Source: Bacillota bacterium (GTDB lineage Bacteria; Bacillota; Clostridia; Christensenellales; Pumilibacteraceae). From it: a stretch of 14,850 bases of DNA. The translations under genes were made by a program, and so were the position numbers. The first letter of the stretch is position 1. Each line of letters opens with the position of its first letter. The notes below the pieces were generated by a model. The model was not told the origin of the DNA and did no database searches. It was given only the letters and a program-made list of their open reading frames with translations. Of this stretch, positions 1 through 6,993 are shown piece by piece. The stretch is from contig WQZE01000011.1 in NCBI GenBank assembly GCA_009780875.1, positions 1 through 14,850 on the forward strand. The letters run 5' to 3'.

Positions 1-27
1 CCTGACGACTACAAGCGGGCGGAGTAA
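1..27 (+). CDS. C-terminal end of an upstream gene (partial)
   Basis: Frame 1 from the window edge reads PDDYKRAE and then TAA at 25-27. The following gene has its own Shine-Dalgarno site 23 bases later, which fits this being the tail of a preceding reading frame. Only eight residues are visible, so no function can be assigned. The frame of the next gene is also open to the left edge, so the two readings compete. If that frame is the true upstream gene, this tail is spurious. Confidence 0.35.
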   Translation, partial: PDDYKRAE

Positions 28-61
28 AGGCGGTGGGAAAAATTCAAATGAGAGGTATACT

Positions 62-520
62 GTGAATTTGCTTACAGTTTTGCAAAATCGGGTTGAGGAA
101 GTGGGTGTGGCAGGGGTATTTCAAGGTGGATTTCAGCATCATAGAAAAAGGGTGTTTGGGAAAAGGATGGAGAGGGAGTATGACGAGCAGGGAGAGAAGA
201 TTGAAAATGAAGAGACCTGGTCGTTGGATTTGTTGGATTGTATGGGTGAGGTAAGGCGTAGGGAAAAACAGGATGATGCGTATGAGACGGAGTTAAAAAA
301 GTGCTTTGGGAAGGCACCAAAATGGAGTAAGGGCATTTGGGCGTTGGACTTTTTGTGGCGTATTGAGCGGATAGATGTTGTGGGTAAGAGCCAGAGGGCG
401 AAGGATGCGGAGTTGAAACAGTGTTGGAATGATGCAATGCAGAAAGAGTGGGAGAGAGTCCGAAAAGAGAATGAAGAAAAGCAAAAGGAAAAGAACGCAA
501 AAAGTAAAGGTAAGGGGTAG
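62..520 (+). CDS. Small hypothetical protein with an internal duplication
   Basis: I do not recognise this 152-residue protein. It starts at GTG 62, with AGAGG at 51-55 placed 6 bases upstream. It has no signal peptide or membrane segment. Two diverged repeats are visible: residues 53-88 begin WSLDLL and end ELKKCFGKAPKW, and residues 93-130 begin WALDFL and end ELKQCWNDAMQKEW. The shared pattern is W-[SA]-L-D-x-L, a charged stretch, then E-L-K-[KQ]-C and a closing W. The last 25 residues are Lys/Glu-rich and could form a coiled coil or bind nucleic acid. An intrinsic terminator follows 55 bases after the stop, which supports a real transcription unit. The frame has no stop back to base 2, so this could be the 3' part of a longer gene. 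Composition is G-rich and C-poor like the rest of the window. Confidence 0.6.
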   Translation: MNLLTVLQNRVEEVGVAGVFQGGFQHHRKRVFGKRMEREYDEQGEKIENEETWSLDLLDCMGEVRRREKQDDAYETELKKCFGKAPKWSKGIWALDFLWRIERIDVVGKSQRAKDAELKQCWNDAMQKEWERVRKENEEKQKEKNAKSKGKG

Positions 521-575
521 GCAATAAGGGAAGGGGTAAAGAGTGTGGGGCGTGGGTATAAAAATGGCAATATGG

Positions 576-603
576 GTGAGAGCAAAATTTGCTCTCACTT
601 TTT
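576..603 (+). terminator. Intrinsic terminator after the small hypothetical gene
   Basis: GTGAGAGC (576-583) pairs perfectly with GCTCTCAC (591-598) around a 7-base loop AAAATTT. The outer loop bases AAA/TTT can extend the pairing. Five T residues (599-603) follow at once. This is a standard Rho-independent terminator and ends the unit that contains the 62-520 gene. Confidence 0.85.
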
Positions 604-830
604 GGTGGGAAGCAATGTTGGCAAGGGTGGTTTTGTGGAGTGGTTGGTTGGGTGTTGGTTGAGGGAAAAAAGGAGGGGACAATCGTGGGGCAAGAGTATT
701 GGCTTTGAGGGGTGATTTTTTGTAAAGGTACGAATAGATGATGGCAAGAAAAATGTGTGTGGATGGCAAAGGGGAGCCTGCTAGGGATGAGGCAAAGAAA
801 GAGGTGGTGTTGTGAGGGGTGTGTGGATGT
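604..830. other. G-rich intergenic stretch without a convincing gene
   Basis: This stretch is very rich in G and T and almost free of C on the + strand. The only small frame with a possible ribosome site is ATG 738 to TGA 815 (25 codons, with AAAGG at 724-728). Its product is short and featureless, so I do not call it a gene. Long minus-strand frames cross the region, but they are Pro/Ser/His/Leu-rich by-products of the base bias. It may be the decayed remains of a gene, or simply an upstream spacer. Confidence 0.5.
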
Positions 831-853
831 GGGAATGGGTAAGGGGAGTGGGG
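831..853 (+). other. G-quadruplex-forming motif upstream of the MACPF gene promoter
   Basis: Four G-runs (GGG 831-833, GGG 837-839, GGGG 843-846, GGGG 850-853) are separated by three loops of exactly three bases (AAT, TAA, AGT). This fits the standard intramolecular quadruplex pattern on the + (non-template) strand. It ends 39 bases before the -35 box of the promoter at 893. The pattern is directly visible. Folding and any regulatory role are inferred. In such a G-rich region some motifs of this kind will arise by chance. Confidence 0.6.
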
Positions 854-862
854 TGAGTACAT

Positions 863-875
863 TACAATTTTTGTA
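863..875. promoter_or_regulatory. Small inverted repeat upstream of a -35 box, possible operator
   Basis: TACAA-TTT-TTGTA is a perfect 5-bp inverted repeat. A bulged outer arm (ACAT 859-862 with ATGT 879-882) extends it. It lies 17 bases before the -35 box of the MACPF gene promoter, where an activator or repressor could bind. No regulator family is recognised, and an AT-rich repeat this short could be chance. Confidence 0.25.
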
Positions 876-892
876 GAAATGTGTCATTTTGC

Positions 893-921
893 TTGACAAA
901 GTTTTTGGGGTTTGCTATAAT
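893..921 (+). promoter_or_regulatory. Consensus sigma-A promoter for the MACPF surface protein gene
   Basis: TTGACA at 893-898 and TATAAT at 916-921 are both perfect consensus boxes with a 17-base spacer. TG at 913-914 gives an extended -10. The expected transcription start is near 928, which falls inside the heptamer repeat array. This predicts a leader of about 55 bases to the TTG start at 983. Confidence 0.85.
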
Positions 922-924
922 GAT

Positions 925-966
925 AATAGCCAATAGCCAATAGCCAATAGCCAATAGCCAATAGCC
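925..966 (+). repeat. Tandem heptamer array, six perfect AATAGCC units
   Basis: Six identical 7-bp units run without interruption (925-931, 932-938, 939-945, 946-952, 953-959, 960-966). The array begins 4 bases after the -10 box and ends 5 bases before the Shine-Dalgarno-like GAGGTGGG at 972-979, so nearly all of it should lie at the 5' end of the mRNA. Perfect short tandem repeats are prone to replication slippage. In-frame TAG codons occur in every + strand frame, so it is not translated from the + strand. Copy number would change leader length and structure, not reading frame. The 7-bp repeats in the promoter regions of Haemophilus hmw1A/hmw2A are a known parallel for repeat number tuning surface-protein expression. 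That role here is inference. Confidence 0.9.
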
Positions 967-982
967 ATCGTGAGGTGGGTTT

Positions 983-3900
983 TTGTGGAACGGGTCGTAC
1001 ATAGACTCTTGGAAGCAAAAAGAGATGGGGCTTGATTGTTGTGTTTTTGCGTGGTGGTTTTTTTGGACTATGATTTTGGAGAGGTATATGAAGAAAAATG
1101 ATGGGATGGATTGTGTAAACAACGACAAGGCGATGGGGATTGATTTGGGGTGTGATGGTGATGGGATGAGTAGAAATGTGCTTGCAAGAGAAAGGGAGTG
1201 CTGTGAGGGCAGTGAGAGAGCGGGGAGAGCAAAGGTTGCGGGTGTGATGGAGGATGAGGGTGTATGGTTGCGAGGCGTATGCAAAGAGGCGTGTGGCGTG
1301 GTTGGTGGTGTAGGGAGTGTAAAGGTGGAGAGTGAGAAAGTCCTTGGTATTGAGAAAGAGAGGGGTGAGAGAAAGATTGCAGGCGTGGCTTGTGTGGAGA
1401 GGGGCGGGGTGGATATCAATGGGCGTGGGTGTTGTGGGGAAGGGGAGAAAAAGGTGGTGGCGAGGGGCAAGAGGCGTGGTGTGAGGGCTGTGGCGTGCGT
1501 GATGGTGGGGGTGTTGCTGCTGACGGGGGGAGCGTTGGGCGGCTATTTTGCCGTGTTGGGTGGTCGGGTGCGGGTGCCCAAGGATGTGTTTGTGGAGACC
1601 GTGGCGAGTGACAAGCAGGCGTATGCTACGAGTGTGCTCCGGTGGCAAGAGGACCCACAAGCGGATGGGTATGTGGTGCAGGTGGATGGCAAGGCGTATC
1701 CGACGAGTGGGGCAAAATATGATTTGAAAAACTTGGAGGCGGGGAGTCACAGTTTGCAGGTGGCTGCCGTGAAAGGGGCGCGGGTTGGTAGGTATAGCGA
1801 GGAGATTGCGTACAAGAGTTATGGCAGTGTGAGTGTGAGTGGTGGTGGCAACAATGGGGTGGATACGGGACTTTATGGAGCGATGGATGAGGTGGCACAA
1901 AGTAGTTTTTTGGGCTATGGTTTTGACATTGTGGACAGCATTGAGATACAAGGAGACAAGGCAAAATCCAAATCTATTTTTGATACGGGTCTACTCAAAG
2001 ACCAAAGGGTGAGCAAAATTAGGAGTAGCCGAACGGAGAGCGTGGATATCTATGCGAGCACGGTGGAGCAGTATTTGCAAAATCTGAACTACTTGCAAAA
2101 TATCAATATAGGTTGGCTTGGCGGGAGCGGGAGTTTTGGACTTGGGGCTGAGTTGGATACCCAACACTTGAAGTACGAACTGTGGAAAACGATGGATGCC
2201 TATATTCAAAGCTATTATATCTCCTTTGGCACGAGTACAAACAAATTGCGTGGAATTTTGAGCGATGATTTTTTGGAGGACTTGTATGACCCCAATGTGC
2301 CTGCTGCCGAACTTGTCAATCGTTATGGTACGCACTTTTTGAGTGCGGCAGTGATGGGGGGCAGGCTTGCTAGCAATTTTTATTTGACGGCTGAGGAGGA
2401 GAGTGCTGTATTTGGCGTGAGTGGTGCCATTAGTGGACAGTTTAATTGGGATACGGGTTCTGCGGGGGGTGACCAAAGTGCGAATTGGCACCAAGAGGCA
2501 GAGCGACAACAAGTCAAGTACAAGCATATTACCAGCGTATTTGGGGGCGACACCGAGGACTTTGCACTCAATACGGATGGGAGTATCCGAGAGGATTTTG
2601 CGGGGTGGAAAAAAACGGTCAAGGAGAGTCCTGCTTTGATGGGGGTGACAGCGAGTGGGTTGGAGCCCATTTGGGACTTGGTGGACCCAAGTCTGGACAG
2701 TGCAAAGTTTTTGTTTGTGGACAATGATGGGACAGCGATGTCGTTGACAAGGTCAGCGGAGTTGCAAAAGTACTTTGAACAATACGGGATGAACAACTAT
2801 ATACAGTTGATGCACAAATATGGCAAAGAGGTCATCCCACCGCAAGCGATCGACAATGTGAGTGTGGGTGGACTTGTTGGCGTGTATGACCCTGAGAGTG
2901 GGGAGACCGTGTTTGAGGTGCGACCACAAGTGGGGGATGAAAAGTATAGGATTGGTTTTAATGTCTATCCGACCAACGCCATCAACTACACCAAGTCGTA
3001 TAGTTTGCAGACCCAAGTGGATTGGTTGAGTCTTGTAAACGGCGTGGTCAATCTGAGCGACCAAGCCAATGCACATATGGGCGATATTGTGCGGGTGTTG
3101 TTGACAGCGGGAGGCGTGAGCCGTGAGATTGCACTCAAAGTGTCCCAGGTGTACACACTGTCGTTGGATGGCAATGGGGGAGACTTTGGCAAAAATGCTT
3201 TTGGGGAGACCGTGTATCAAAAGAGCGTTGGCTATCAATATGGGCAAGATATCAAAGAGCCTGAGGGTGACTTGGTGCCGTCCAGAGAGGGGTATCGTTT
3301 TGCGGGGTGGTGTCAAGACAGAGAGGGCAACAACTCTTTTGAATTTGGGCAAGGGGACTTGGTTGCTGGGAGAGATATTGCCTTGTATGCAAAGTGGGCA
3401 AGGAGCGTGTTTGCGGTGACCGTGTATGCCAATGGCGGGTCGTTTGGAGCGGATGGAAACGGTGGACTTGCCACGCAACTTGTTTTGGATGCCAAAGATA
3501 CAGAGCCTTTGGTGCAAGTGCTTGCGTATGCTGCCAAGTTATTGGTGTCGCCATTGCAAGAGTCGTTGTACTTGGAGGGTTGGGGCAAGAGTCAGTACGG
3601 CAGTGTGGATGATTTTGCAGAGTTTGCAACGGAGGATATGGATGTATATGCGGTGTGGACGCCGAGACCTACTTACACTGTTGTGTTTGACTTGGATGGG
3701 GGAATTGGCAACATTGGGCAACAAAATGTGTTGTTGGATGGATTTGCAAAGAGACCTGAGACCGTGCCTACGCAAGACTATCGCACCTTTGTGGATTGGG
3801 TGAGTGAGCGAGATGGCAATGTATTGTTTGATTTTGGGACACCCATCACGCAAAAAACGGTGGTGTATGCAAAGTGGACGCCTTTGCAAACGAGAACGAT

Positions 3901-4723
3901 AAGTTTTGCTATGAACGGAGCCCCAGGGAGCGTGCCCAACCAAAGCGTGCAAGACGGTGGCACGGTCACAAAACCCAATGACCCAGTGTGGGATGGGTAC
4001 AGATTTTTGGGTTGGAGTTTGCAAGCAGGGAGCGGGGTGTACTATCATTTTGGCACCAAGGTGGACAAGGATTTGACGCTGTATGCCAATTTTGAAAAAC
4101 TGATTTTTGAGGTCGTTTTTGATTTGGCGGGTGGCAATGGGTCTTTTGCCAATCAAAAAGTAGAGTGGGGGCAAAAGGCGGTTCATCCTGGGACGCCCAC
4201 CAAAGACAAAGCACTCTTTTTGGGCTGGACGCTCGTACTCAATGGTGGGGACATATTTGACTTTGGTACACCCATCAAGGACAACACAAGGTTGTATGCC
4301 AAGTGGCAAAACATTGTGACGGAGTGCGAGTTTGTGCGAACAGGGCTTAAAACGGTCAGCGTGGGGCACGCTCCTGCGGAGATGTTTTATTATGATACCT
4401 ATGGTGTGGATGTAAAATTGTTAAAATCGCAGGGATACAAATATGTGTCTATCGTTGGGTCCATTGAGGCACTTGAAAAACAAGACGGGAAACAGTTGAT
4501 TGATTTGTGGAGTGGAGATGGGCAGCATATTTTTTGGCATGCTTGGGAGGCTCCCAACAATGGACAGTGGAGAACTTTGAAATTTGGTGGGACATACTCT
4601 ATTGATGTGATAATCAGCGGTGATTTGAATGTGCATCAAAATGCGTCCAAATATAGTTTCTTGACGCCAACGGCTGAATGGCAAAATAAGAATCTACGAG
4701 TGGTTACAAGTTTTTCAAAGTAA
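983..4723 (+). CDS. Surface-anchored MACPF/perforin-domain protein with InlB B-repeats
   Basis: This is a predicted membrane-anchored surface protein of 1246 residues. A tail of about 165 residues is followed by RGKRR and one hydrophobic helix (about 168-193). Then come a fibronectin-III-like segment (about 203-280), a MACPF domain (about 300-620) with the signature YGTHFLSAAVMGG at 448-460, an Ig-like segment (about 621-720), five InlB B-repeats (about 724-806, 810-892, 898-965, 972-1036, 1042-1108, mostly ending LYAKW or similar) and an unrecognised C-terminal domain (1110-1246). MACPF proteins often form pores, and InlB repeats are common in adhesins. No LPXTG motif is present, so anchoring is probably through the N-terminal helix. 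The start is uncertain. TTG 983 has GAGGTGGG just upstream and fits the promoter. GTG 1454 has AGGGGAG six bases upstream and would give an ordinary signal-anchor. ATG 1088 is a third option. Residues 1-172 hold about 12 Cys, against two in the rest. Confidence 0.85.
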   Translation: MWNGSYIDSWKQKEMGLDCCVFAWWFFWTMILERYMKKNDGMDCVNNDKAMGIDLGCDGDGMSRNVLARERECCEGSERAGRAKVAGVMEDEGVWLRGVCKEACGVVGGVGSVKVESEKVLGIEKERGERKIAGVACVERGGVDINGRGCCGEGEKKVVARGKRRGVRAVACVMVGVLLLTGGALGGYFAVLGGRVRVPKDVFVETVASDKQAYATSVLRWQEDPQADGYVVQVDGKAYPTSGAKYDLKNLEAGSHSLQVAAVKGARVGRYSEEIAYKSYGSVSVSGGGNNGVDTGLYGAMDEVAQSSFLGYGFDIVDSIEIQGDKAKSKSIFDTGLLKDQRVSKIRSSRTESVDIYASTVEQYLQNLNYLQNINIGWLGGSGSFGLGAELDTQHLKYELWKTMDAYIQSYYISFGTSTNKLRGILSDDFLEDLYDPNVPAAELVNRYGTHFLSAAVMGGRLASNFYLTAEEESAVFGVSGAISGQFNWDTGSAGGDQSANWHQEAERQQVKYKHITSVFGGDTEDFALNTDGSIREDFAGWKKTVKESPALMGVTASGLEPIWDLVDPSLDSAKFLFVDNDGTAMSLTRSAELQKYFEQYGMNNYIQLMHKYGKEVIPPQAIDNVSVGGLVGVYDPESGETVFEVRPQVGDEKYRIGFNVYPTNAINYTKSYSLQTQVDWLSLVNGVVNLSDQANAHMGDIVRVLLTAGGVSREIALKVSQVYTLSLDGNGGDFGKNAFGETVYQKSVGYQYGQDIKEPEGDLVPSREGYRFAGWCQDREGNNSFEFGQGDLVAGRDIALYAKWARSVFAVTVYANGGSFGADGNGGLATQLVLDAKDTEPLVQVLAYAAKLLVSPLQESLYLEGWGKSQYGSVDDFAEFATEDMDVYAVWTPRPTYTVVFDLDGGIGNIGQQNVLLDGFAKRPETVPTQDYRTFVDWVSERDGNVLFDFGTPITQKTVVYAKWTPLQTRTISFAMNGAPGSVPNQSVQDGGTVTKPNDPVWDGYRFLGWSLQAGSGVYYHFGTKVDKDLTLYANFEKLIFEVVFDLAGGNGSFANQKVEWGQKAVHPGTPTKDKALFLGWTLVLNGGDIFDFGTPIKDNTRLYAKWQNIVTECEFVRTGLKTVSVGHAPAEMFYYDTYGVDVKLLKSQGYKYVSIVGSIEALEKQDGKQLIDLWSGDGQHIFWHAWEAPNNGQWRTLKFGGTYSIDVIISGDLNVHQNASKYSFLTPTAEWQNKNLRVVTSFSK

Positions 4724-4730
4724 CTTGTAG

Positions 4731-4805
4731 ATGGGTAGATATGTTTTTGGAGATGGGAAATGGGAAAATAAAAATTTGCGAGTCAAGGTGACATTTTTGA
4801 AATAG
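4731..4805 (+). pseudogene. Remnant of a second copy of the MACPF protein C-terminus
   Basis: Seven bases after the big gene's stop, in a different frame, the sequence encodes RYVFGDGKWENKNLRVKVTFLK and then TAG. The upstream protein ends KYSFLTPTAEWQNKNLRVVTSFSK. From the shared W on, 9 of 14 residues match (W, N, K, N, L, R, V, F, K), and both stop at the same point. Several codon differences are synonymous (CTA/TTG, GTG/GTC, AAG/AAA), so the copies diverged as coding DNA and this is not a recent duplication. An ATG at 4731 exists, but no body of a second gene remains. It is probably the 3' end of a tandem paralogue lost by deletion, or a leftover alternative tip cassette. The downstream terminator would serve both. 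Confidence 0.7.
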
Positions 4806-4830
4806 TGGCTTTTAAAAAGAAAAAAGATAG

Positions 4831-4869
4831 GGGAGACAACCGTTTTTTGGGGGTCTCCCATATTTTTTT
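4831..4869 (+). terminator. Intrinsic terminator after the MACPF gene
   Basis: GGGAGAC (4831-4837) pairs with GTCTCCC (4853-4859) around a 15-base loop. A T-rich tract at 4861-4869 follows. It separates the surface-protein unit from the pyk promoter 22 bases further on. Confidence 0.75.
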
Positions 4870-4890
4870 GGCAAAGGGGGGTCAAAACGC

Positions 4891-4919
4891 TTTACAATCA
4901 AGTGGCAAGGTGGTATAAT
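4891..4919 (+). promoter_or_regulatory. Sigma-A promoter of pyk
   Basis: TTTACA (4891-4896), a 17-base spacer and TATAAT (4914-4919) with an extended -10 TG at 4911-4912. Transcription would begin near 4926, giving a leader of about 88 bases. The -35 box overlaps TCAAAACGCTTTACA (4882-4896), whose core resembles a catabolite-response element (AAAACGCTTT). Its flanks fit the CcpA consensus poorly, so regulation by CcpA is only a possibility. Confidence 0.8.
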
Positions 4920-5013
4920 GTTAGGAGTGAAATTTTTTGTTTTTTGCTCCCAAGAAAAACTTGTACAAAAGATGGGGAGGGGCGAAAAATGACCTGAGAG
5001 GAATTGGAAAAAT

Positions 5014-6462
5014 ATGAGAAAGACCAAGATTGTTTGTACTATGGGACCGTCTACCATGCAAAGGGGCGTGTTGGAGAAGATGATTAAAGCGGGGATGAAT
5101 GTTGCGAGATTTAATTTTTCGCACGGCGACCATCCTGAGCAATTGGAGAGGATTGAACTTGTCAAGAAGTTGCGTAAAGATTTGAACACGCCTGTGGCGA
5201 TGTTGCAAGACACCAAAGGACCGGAGATAAGAATCCGTACTTTTGAAAACGGTAGGATTGTTTTGAGTGAGGGAGAGTATTTCACACTGACTACGGACCA
5301 AACCGTGGTGGGCAACCAGGCAAGGGTTGCTGTGAGTTTTGTGGATATGCCCAAGTATCTCAAAAAGGGTGATTGCATTTTGATAAACGATGGGTTGATT
5401 GAGTTGGTGGTGGACAGTCTTGGCAAAAATGAGATTGTGACCAAGGTTGTGACGGGTGGAAACTTGTCCAACAAAAAAAGCATCAATTTGCCGGGGATTG
5501 CGATTGATATGCCGTATTTGTCTGCACAAGACAAGGCGGATATCAAGTTTGGTTTGGAACAAGATATGGACTATATTGCTTTGTCCTTTGTGCGTACAGC
5601 GGACGATGTCAAGGCGGTCAGAGAGTATATCAAGAGTGTGGGACACAAGAATGGAGAAACCATCAAATTGATATCCAAGATTGAGAATCAACAAGGTGTG
5701 GACAACAGTGCCAAGATTTTGGAACTTAGTGATGGCATTATGGTTGCTCGGGGTGATATGGGTGTGGAGATAAACTTTGAGGAGTTGCCTGCTATCCAAA
5801 AAAATCTCATCAAGCAATGCTATGAGGCGGGCAAGATTGCCATCACTGCTACCCAAATGCTTGAAAGCATGACCGACAATCCACGCCCAACAAGAGCGGA
5901 GGTCAGTGATGTCGCCAATGCTGTGTTTGATGGAACGAGTGCTACGATGTTGTCGGGTGAGACCGCTGCGGGCAAATATCCGGTAGAAGTCGTCAAAACG
6001 ATGGATAAAATCATTGGAAAGGCGGAAAGAGCGATTGACTTTGTCAAGAGATTTGAGGAGTACACCAAAAAGTCCAATGACAAAGGGTACAAGTGCAAAG
6101 ATATCACGGATGCCATCTCGCACGCAACTTGTGCGGCTGCCAATGACCTCAAAGCAAAAGCCATCATTGTGGCTACGCACAGTGGGACTACGGCACGCAA
6201 GGTTTCTAGGTTTAGGCCTGCTACCACCATTGTGGCTACGACTACGCAAGAAAAAACATATCAACAGTTGGCACTCAGTTGGGGCGTTGTGCCGGTGGCG
6301 GCAAAGTCGCAAAGGGACAATGACAAATTGTTTGAACACGCTATGGCTTGTGCCAAGGAGACCGGACTTGTTGCCAAGGGTGACCTTGTGACGCTGACAG
6401 CAGGTGTGCCTGTGGGCGCAATTTCGGGTGCGAATATCATGAAAATGGACCACATAAAGTAA
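5014..6462 (+). CDS. pyk: Pyruvate kinase
   Basis: This enzyme transfers phosphate from phosphoenolpyruvate to ADP, giving pyruvate and ATP in the last step of glycolysis, in the cytoplasm and normally as a tetramer. It is 482 residues, usual for the short bacterial form without an added C-terminal PEP-synthase-like domain. The barrel motifs are present: ARFNFSHG (31-38), QDTKGPEIR (65-73), ISKIEN with catalytic Lys222 and metal-binding Glu224, ARGDMG (245-250) and TATQMLESM (278-286). Glu71 in GPEIR is typical of K+-dependent enzymes. The C-terminal domain (about 360-482) carries the expected VATHSGTTAR segment of the effector-binding region. The start is ATG 5014. The best ribosome site, GAGAGG at 4996-5001, is rather far away (12 bases). 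It has its own promoter and is not next to pfkA, its common partner in Bacillota. The trehalose PTS genes downstream use the same PEP pool. Confidence 0.97.
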   Translation: MRKTKIVCTMGPSTMQRGVLEKMIKAGMNVARFNFSHGDHPEQLERIELVKKLRKDLNTPVAMLQDTKGPEIRIRTFENGRIVLSEGEYFTLTTDQTVVGNQARVAVSFVDMPKYLKKGDCILINDGLIELVVDSLGKNEIVTKVVTGGNLSNKKSINLPGIAIDMPYLSAQDKADIKFGLEQDMDYIALSFVRTADDVKAVREYIKSVGHKNGETIKLISKIENQQGVDNSAKILELSDGIMVARGDMGVEINFEELPAIQKNLIKQCYEAGKIAITATQMLESMTDNPRPTRAEVSDVANAVFDGTSATMLSGETAAGKYPVEVVKTMDKIIGKAERAIDFVKRFEEYTKKSNDKGYKCKDITDAISHATCAAANDLKAKAIIVATHSGTTARKVSRFRPATTIVATTTQEKTYQQLALSWGVVPVAAKSQRDNDKLFEHAMACAKETGLVAKGDLVTLTAGVPVGAISGANIMKMDHIK

Positions 6463-6511
6463 TAGCGAAGCACCCCAAAGGTGCACAGCAAGGTTTGAGG
6501 GGGAAAGAAAA

Positions 6512-6826
6512 ATGGAAGAAAATGAAAAGTCCAAATTTGACGGTGGGTTGATTGGATTCATTGGAATCATCATTGCGACCGTGGTTTTGTCGGCGTTGAT
6601 TATTACGATTCCTTTGGCGGTATGCGTGTATCACAACTGGATAACCAAGCACACCGTGATTGAGGGGCGTAGACTTGCTTTTGATGGCAAGGCTGGTCAG
6701 TTGTTTGGCAATTGGATCAAGTGGATTTTGTTGGGTATCATCACTTTGGGAATCTATCATTTGGTGGTTCCTTTCAAAATGAGAAAATGGGTGACCAAGC
6801 ATACACATTTTGAAGAAGTTGCCTAA
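6512..6826 (+). CDS. Small membrane protein resembling DUF898/YjgN
   Basis: A 104-residue protein with two predicted membrane segments (about 12-42 and 66-88). The motif W-[IV]-T-K-H-T occurs twice, at 43-48 and 93-98, each after a membrane segment. Between them is a short loop with RRLAFDGKAGQLFGNW. The pattern F-D/G, LFG, ITLGIY and then a W-plus-HT tail resembles the DUF898 (YjgN) family of uncharacterised membrane proteins, but this copy is much shorter than typical members. The start ATG 6512 has a strong GAGGGGG site at 6497-6503. It lies 49 bases after pyk, with only a small hairpin (GCACC/GGTGC, 6470-6484) and no T-run between, so it is probably cotranscribed with pyk. Its function is unknown. 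Confidence 0.8.
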   Translation: MEENEKSKFDGGLIGFIGIIIATVVLSALIITIPLAVCVYHNWITKHTVIEGRRLAFDGKAGQLFGNWIKWILLGIITLGIYHLVVPFKMRKWVTKHTHFEEVA

Positions 6827-6858
6827 GGGATGCCTTGGGATTGAAGTAAATTTTTTTT
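6822..6858 (+). terminator. Possible weak terminator at the end of the DUF898-like gene
   Basis: CCTAAGG (6822-6828, overlapping the stop codon) can pair with CCTTGGG (6833-6839) through seven pairs, one of them G-T, around loop GATG. A run of eight T residues at 6851-6858 follows, but 11 bases after the stem. That is too far for a standard intrinsic terminator. It may give partial termination or mark an RNA 3' end. Confidence 0.3.
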
Positions 6859-6993
6859 GGTGCAAGGTGCGGGTCGCCTTGTGTGACACTTGCGTCCATT
6901 TTGGACACACAAAAGATAAAAGAACTGTGAGAGATACAGAGTAGGGATAGGGAAAGAGCGTTTTGTTACGATGGGCGTGGTTTTGTCGTTGCG

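Noticed and set aside
738..815. 25-codon frame in the 604-830 gap
   Set aside because: It has a passable AAAGG site but a featureless product, no promoter and no terminator. It is not enough for a gene call.
925..966. Antisense GYWLLAI peptide repeat encoded opposite the heptamer array
   Set aside because: It is simply the minus-strand reading of a 7-bp repeat, which is open in all three frames. There is no start site or conserved protein around it.
925..966. CRISPR array
   Set aside because: The repeats are 7 bp with no spacers and no cas genes nearby.
72..1964. Long minus-strand frames (72-899, 862-1470, 884-1951, 1626-1964)
   Set aside because: They translate to Pro/Ser/His/Leu-rich low-complexity protein, overlap the MACPF gene and its promoter, and have no ribosome sites. 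They result from the scarcity of stop codons opposite a G-rich, C-poor strand.
4921..6573. 550-residue minus-strand frame opposite pyk
   Set aside because: It is a complete shadow of pyruvate kinase with no domain resemblance. All convincing signals are on the + strand.
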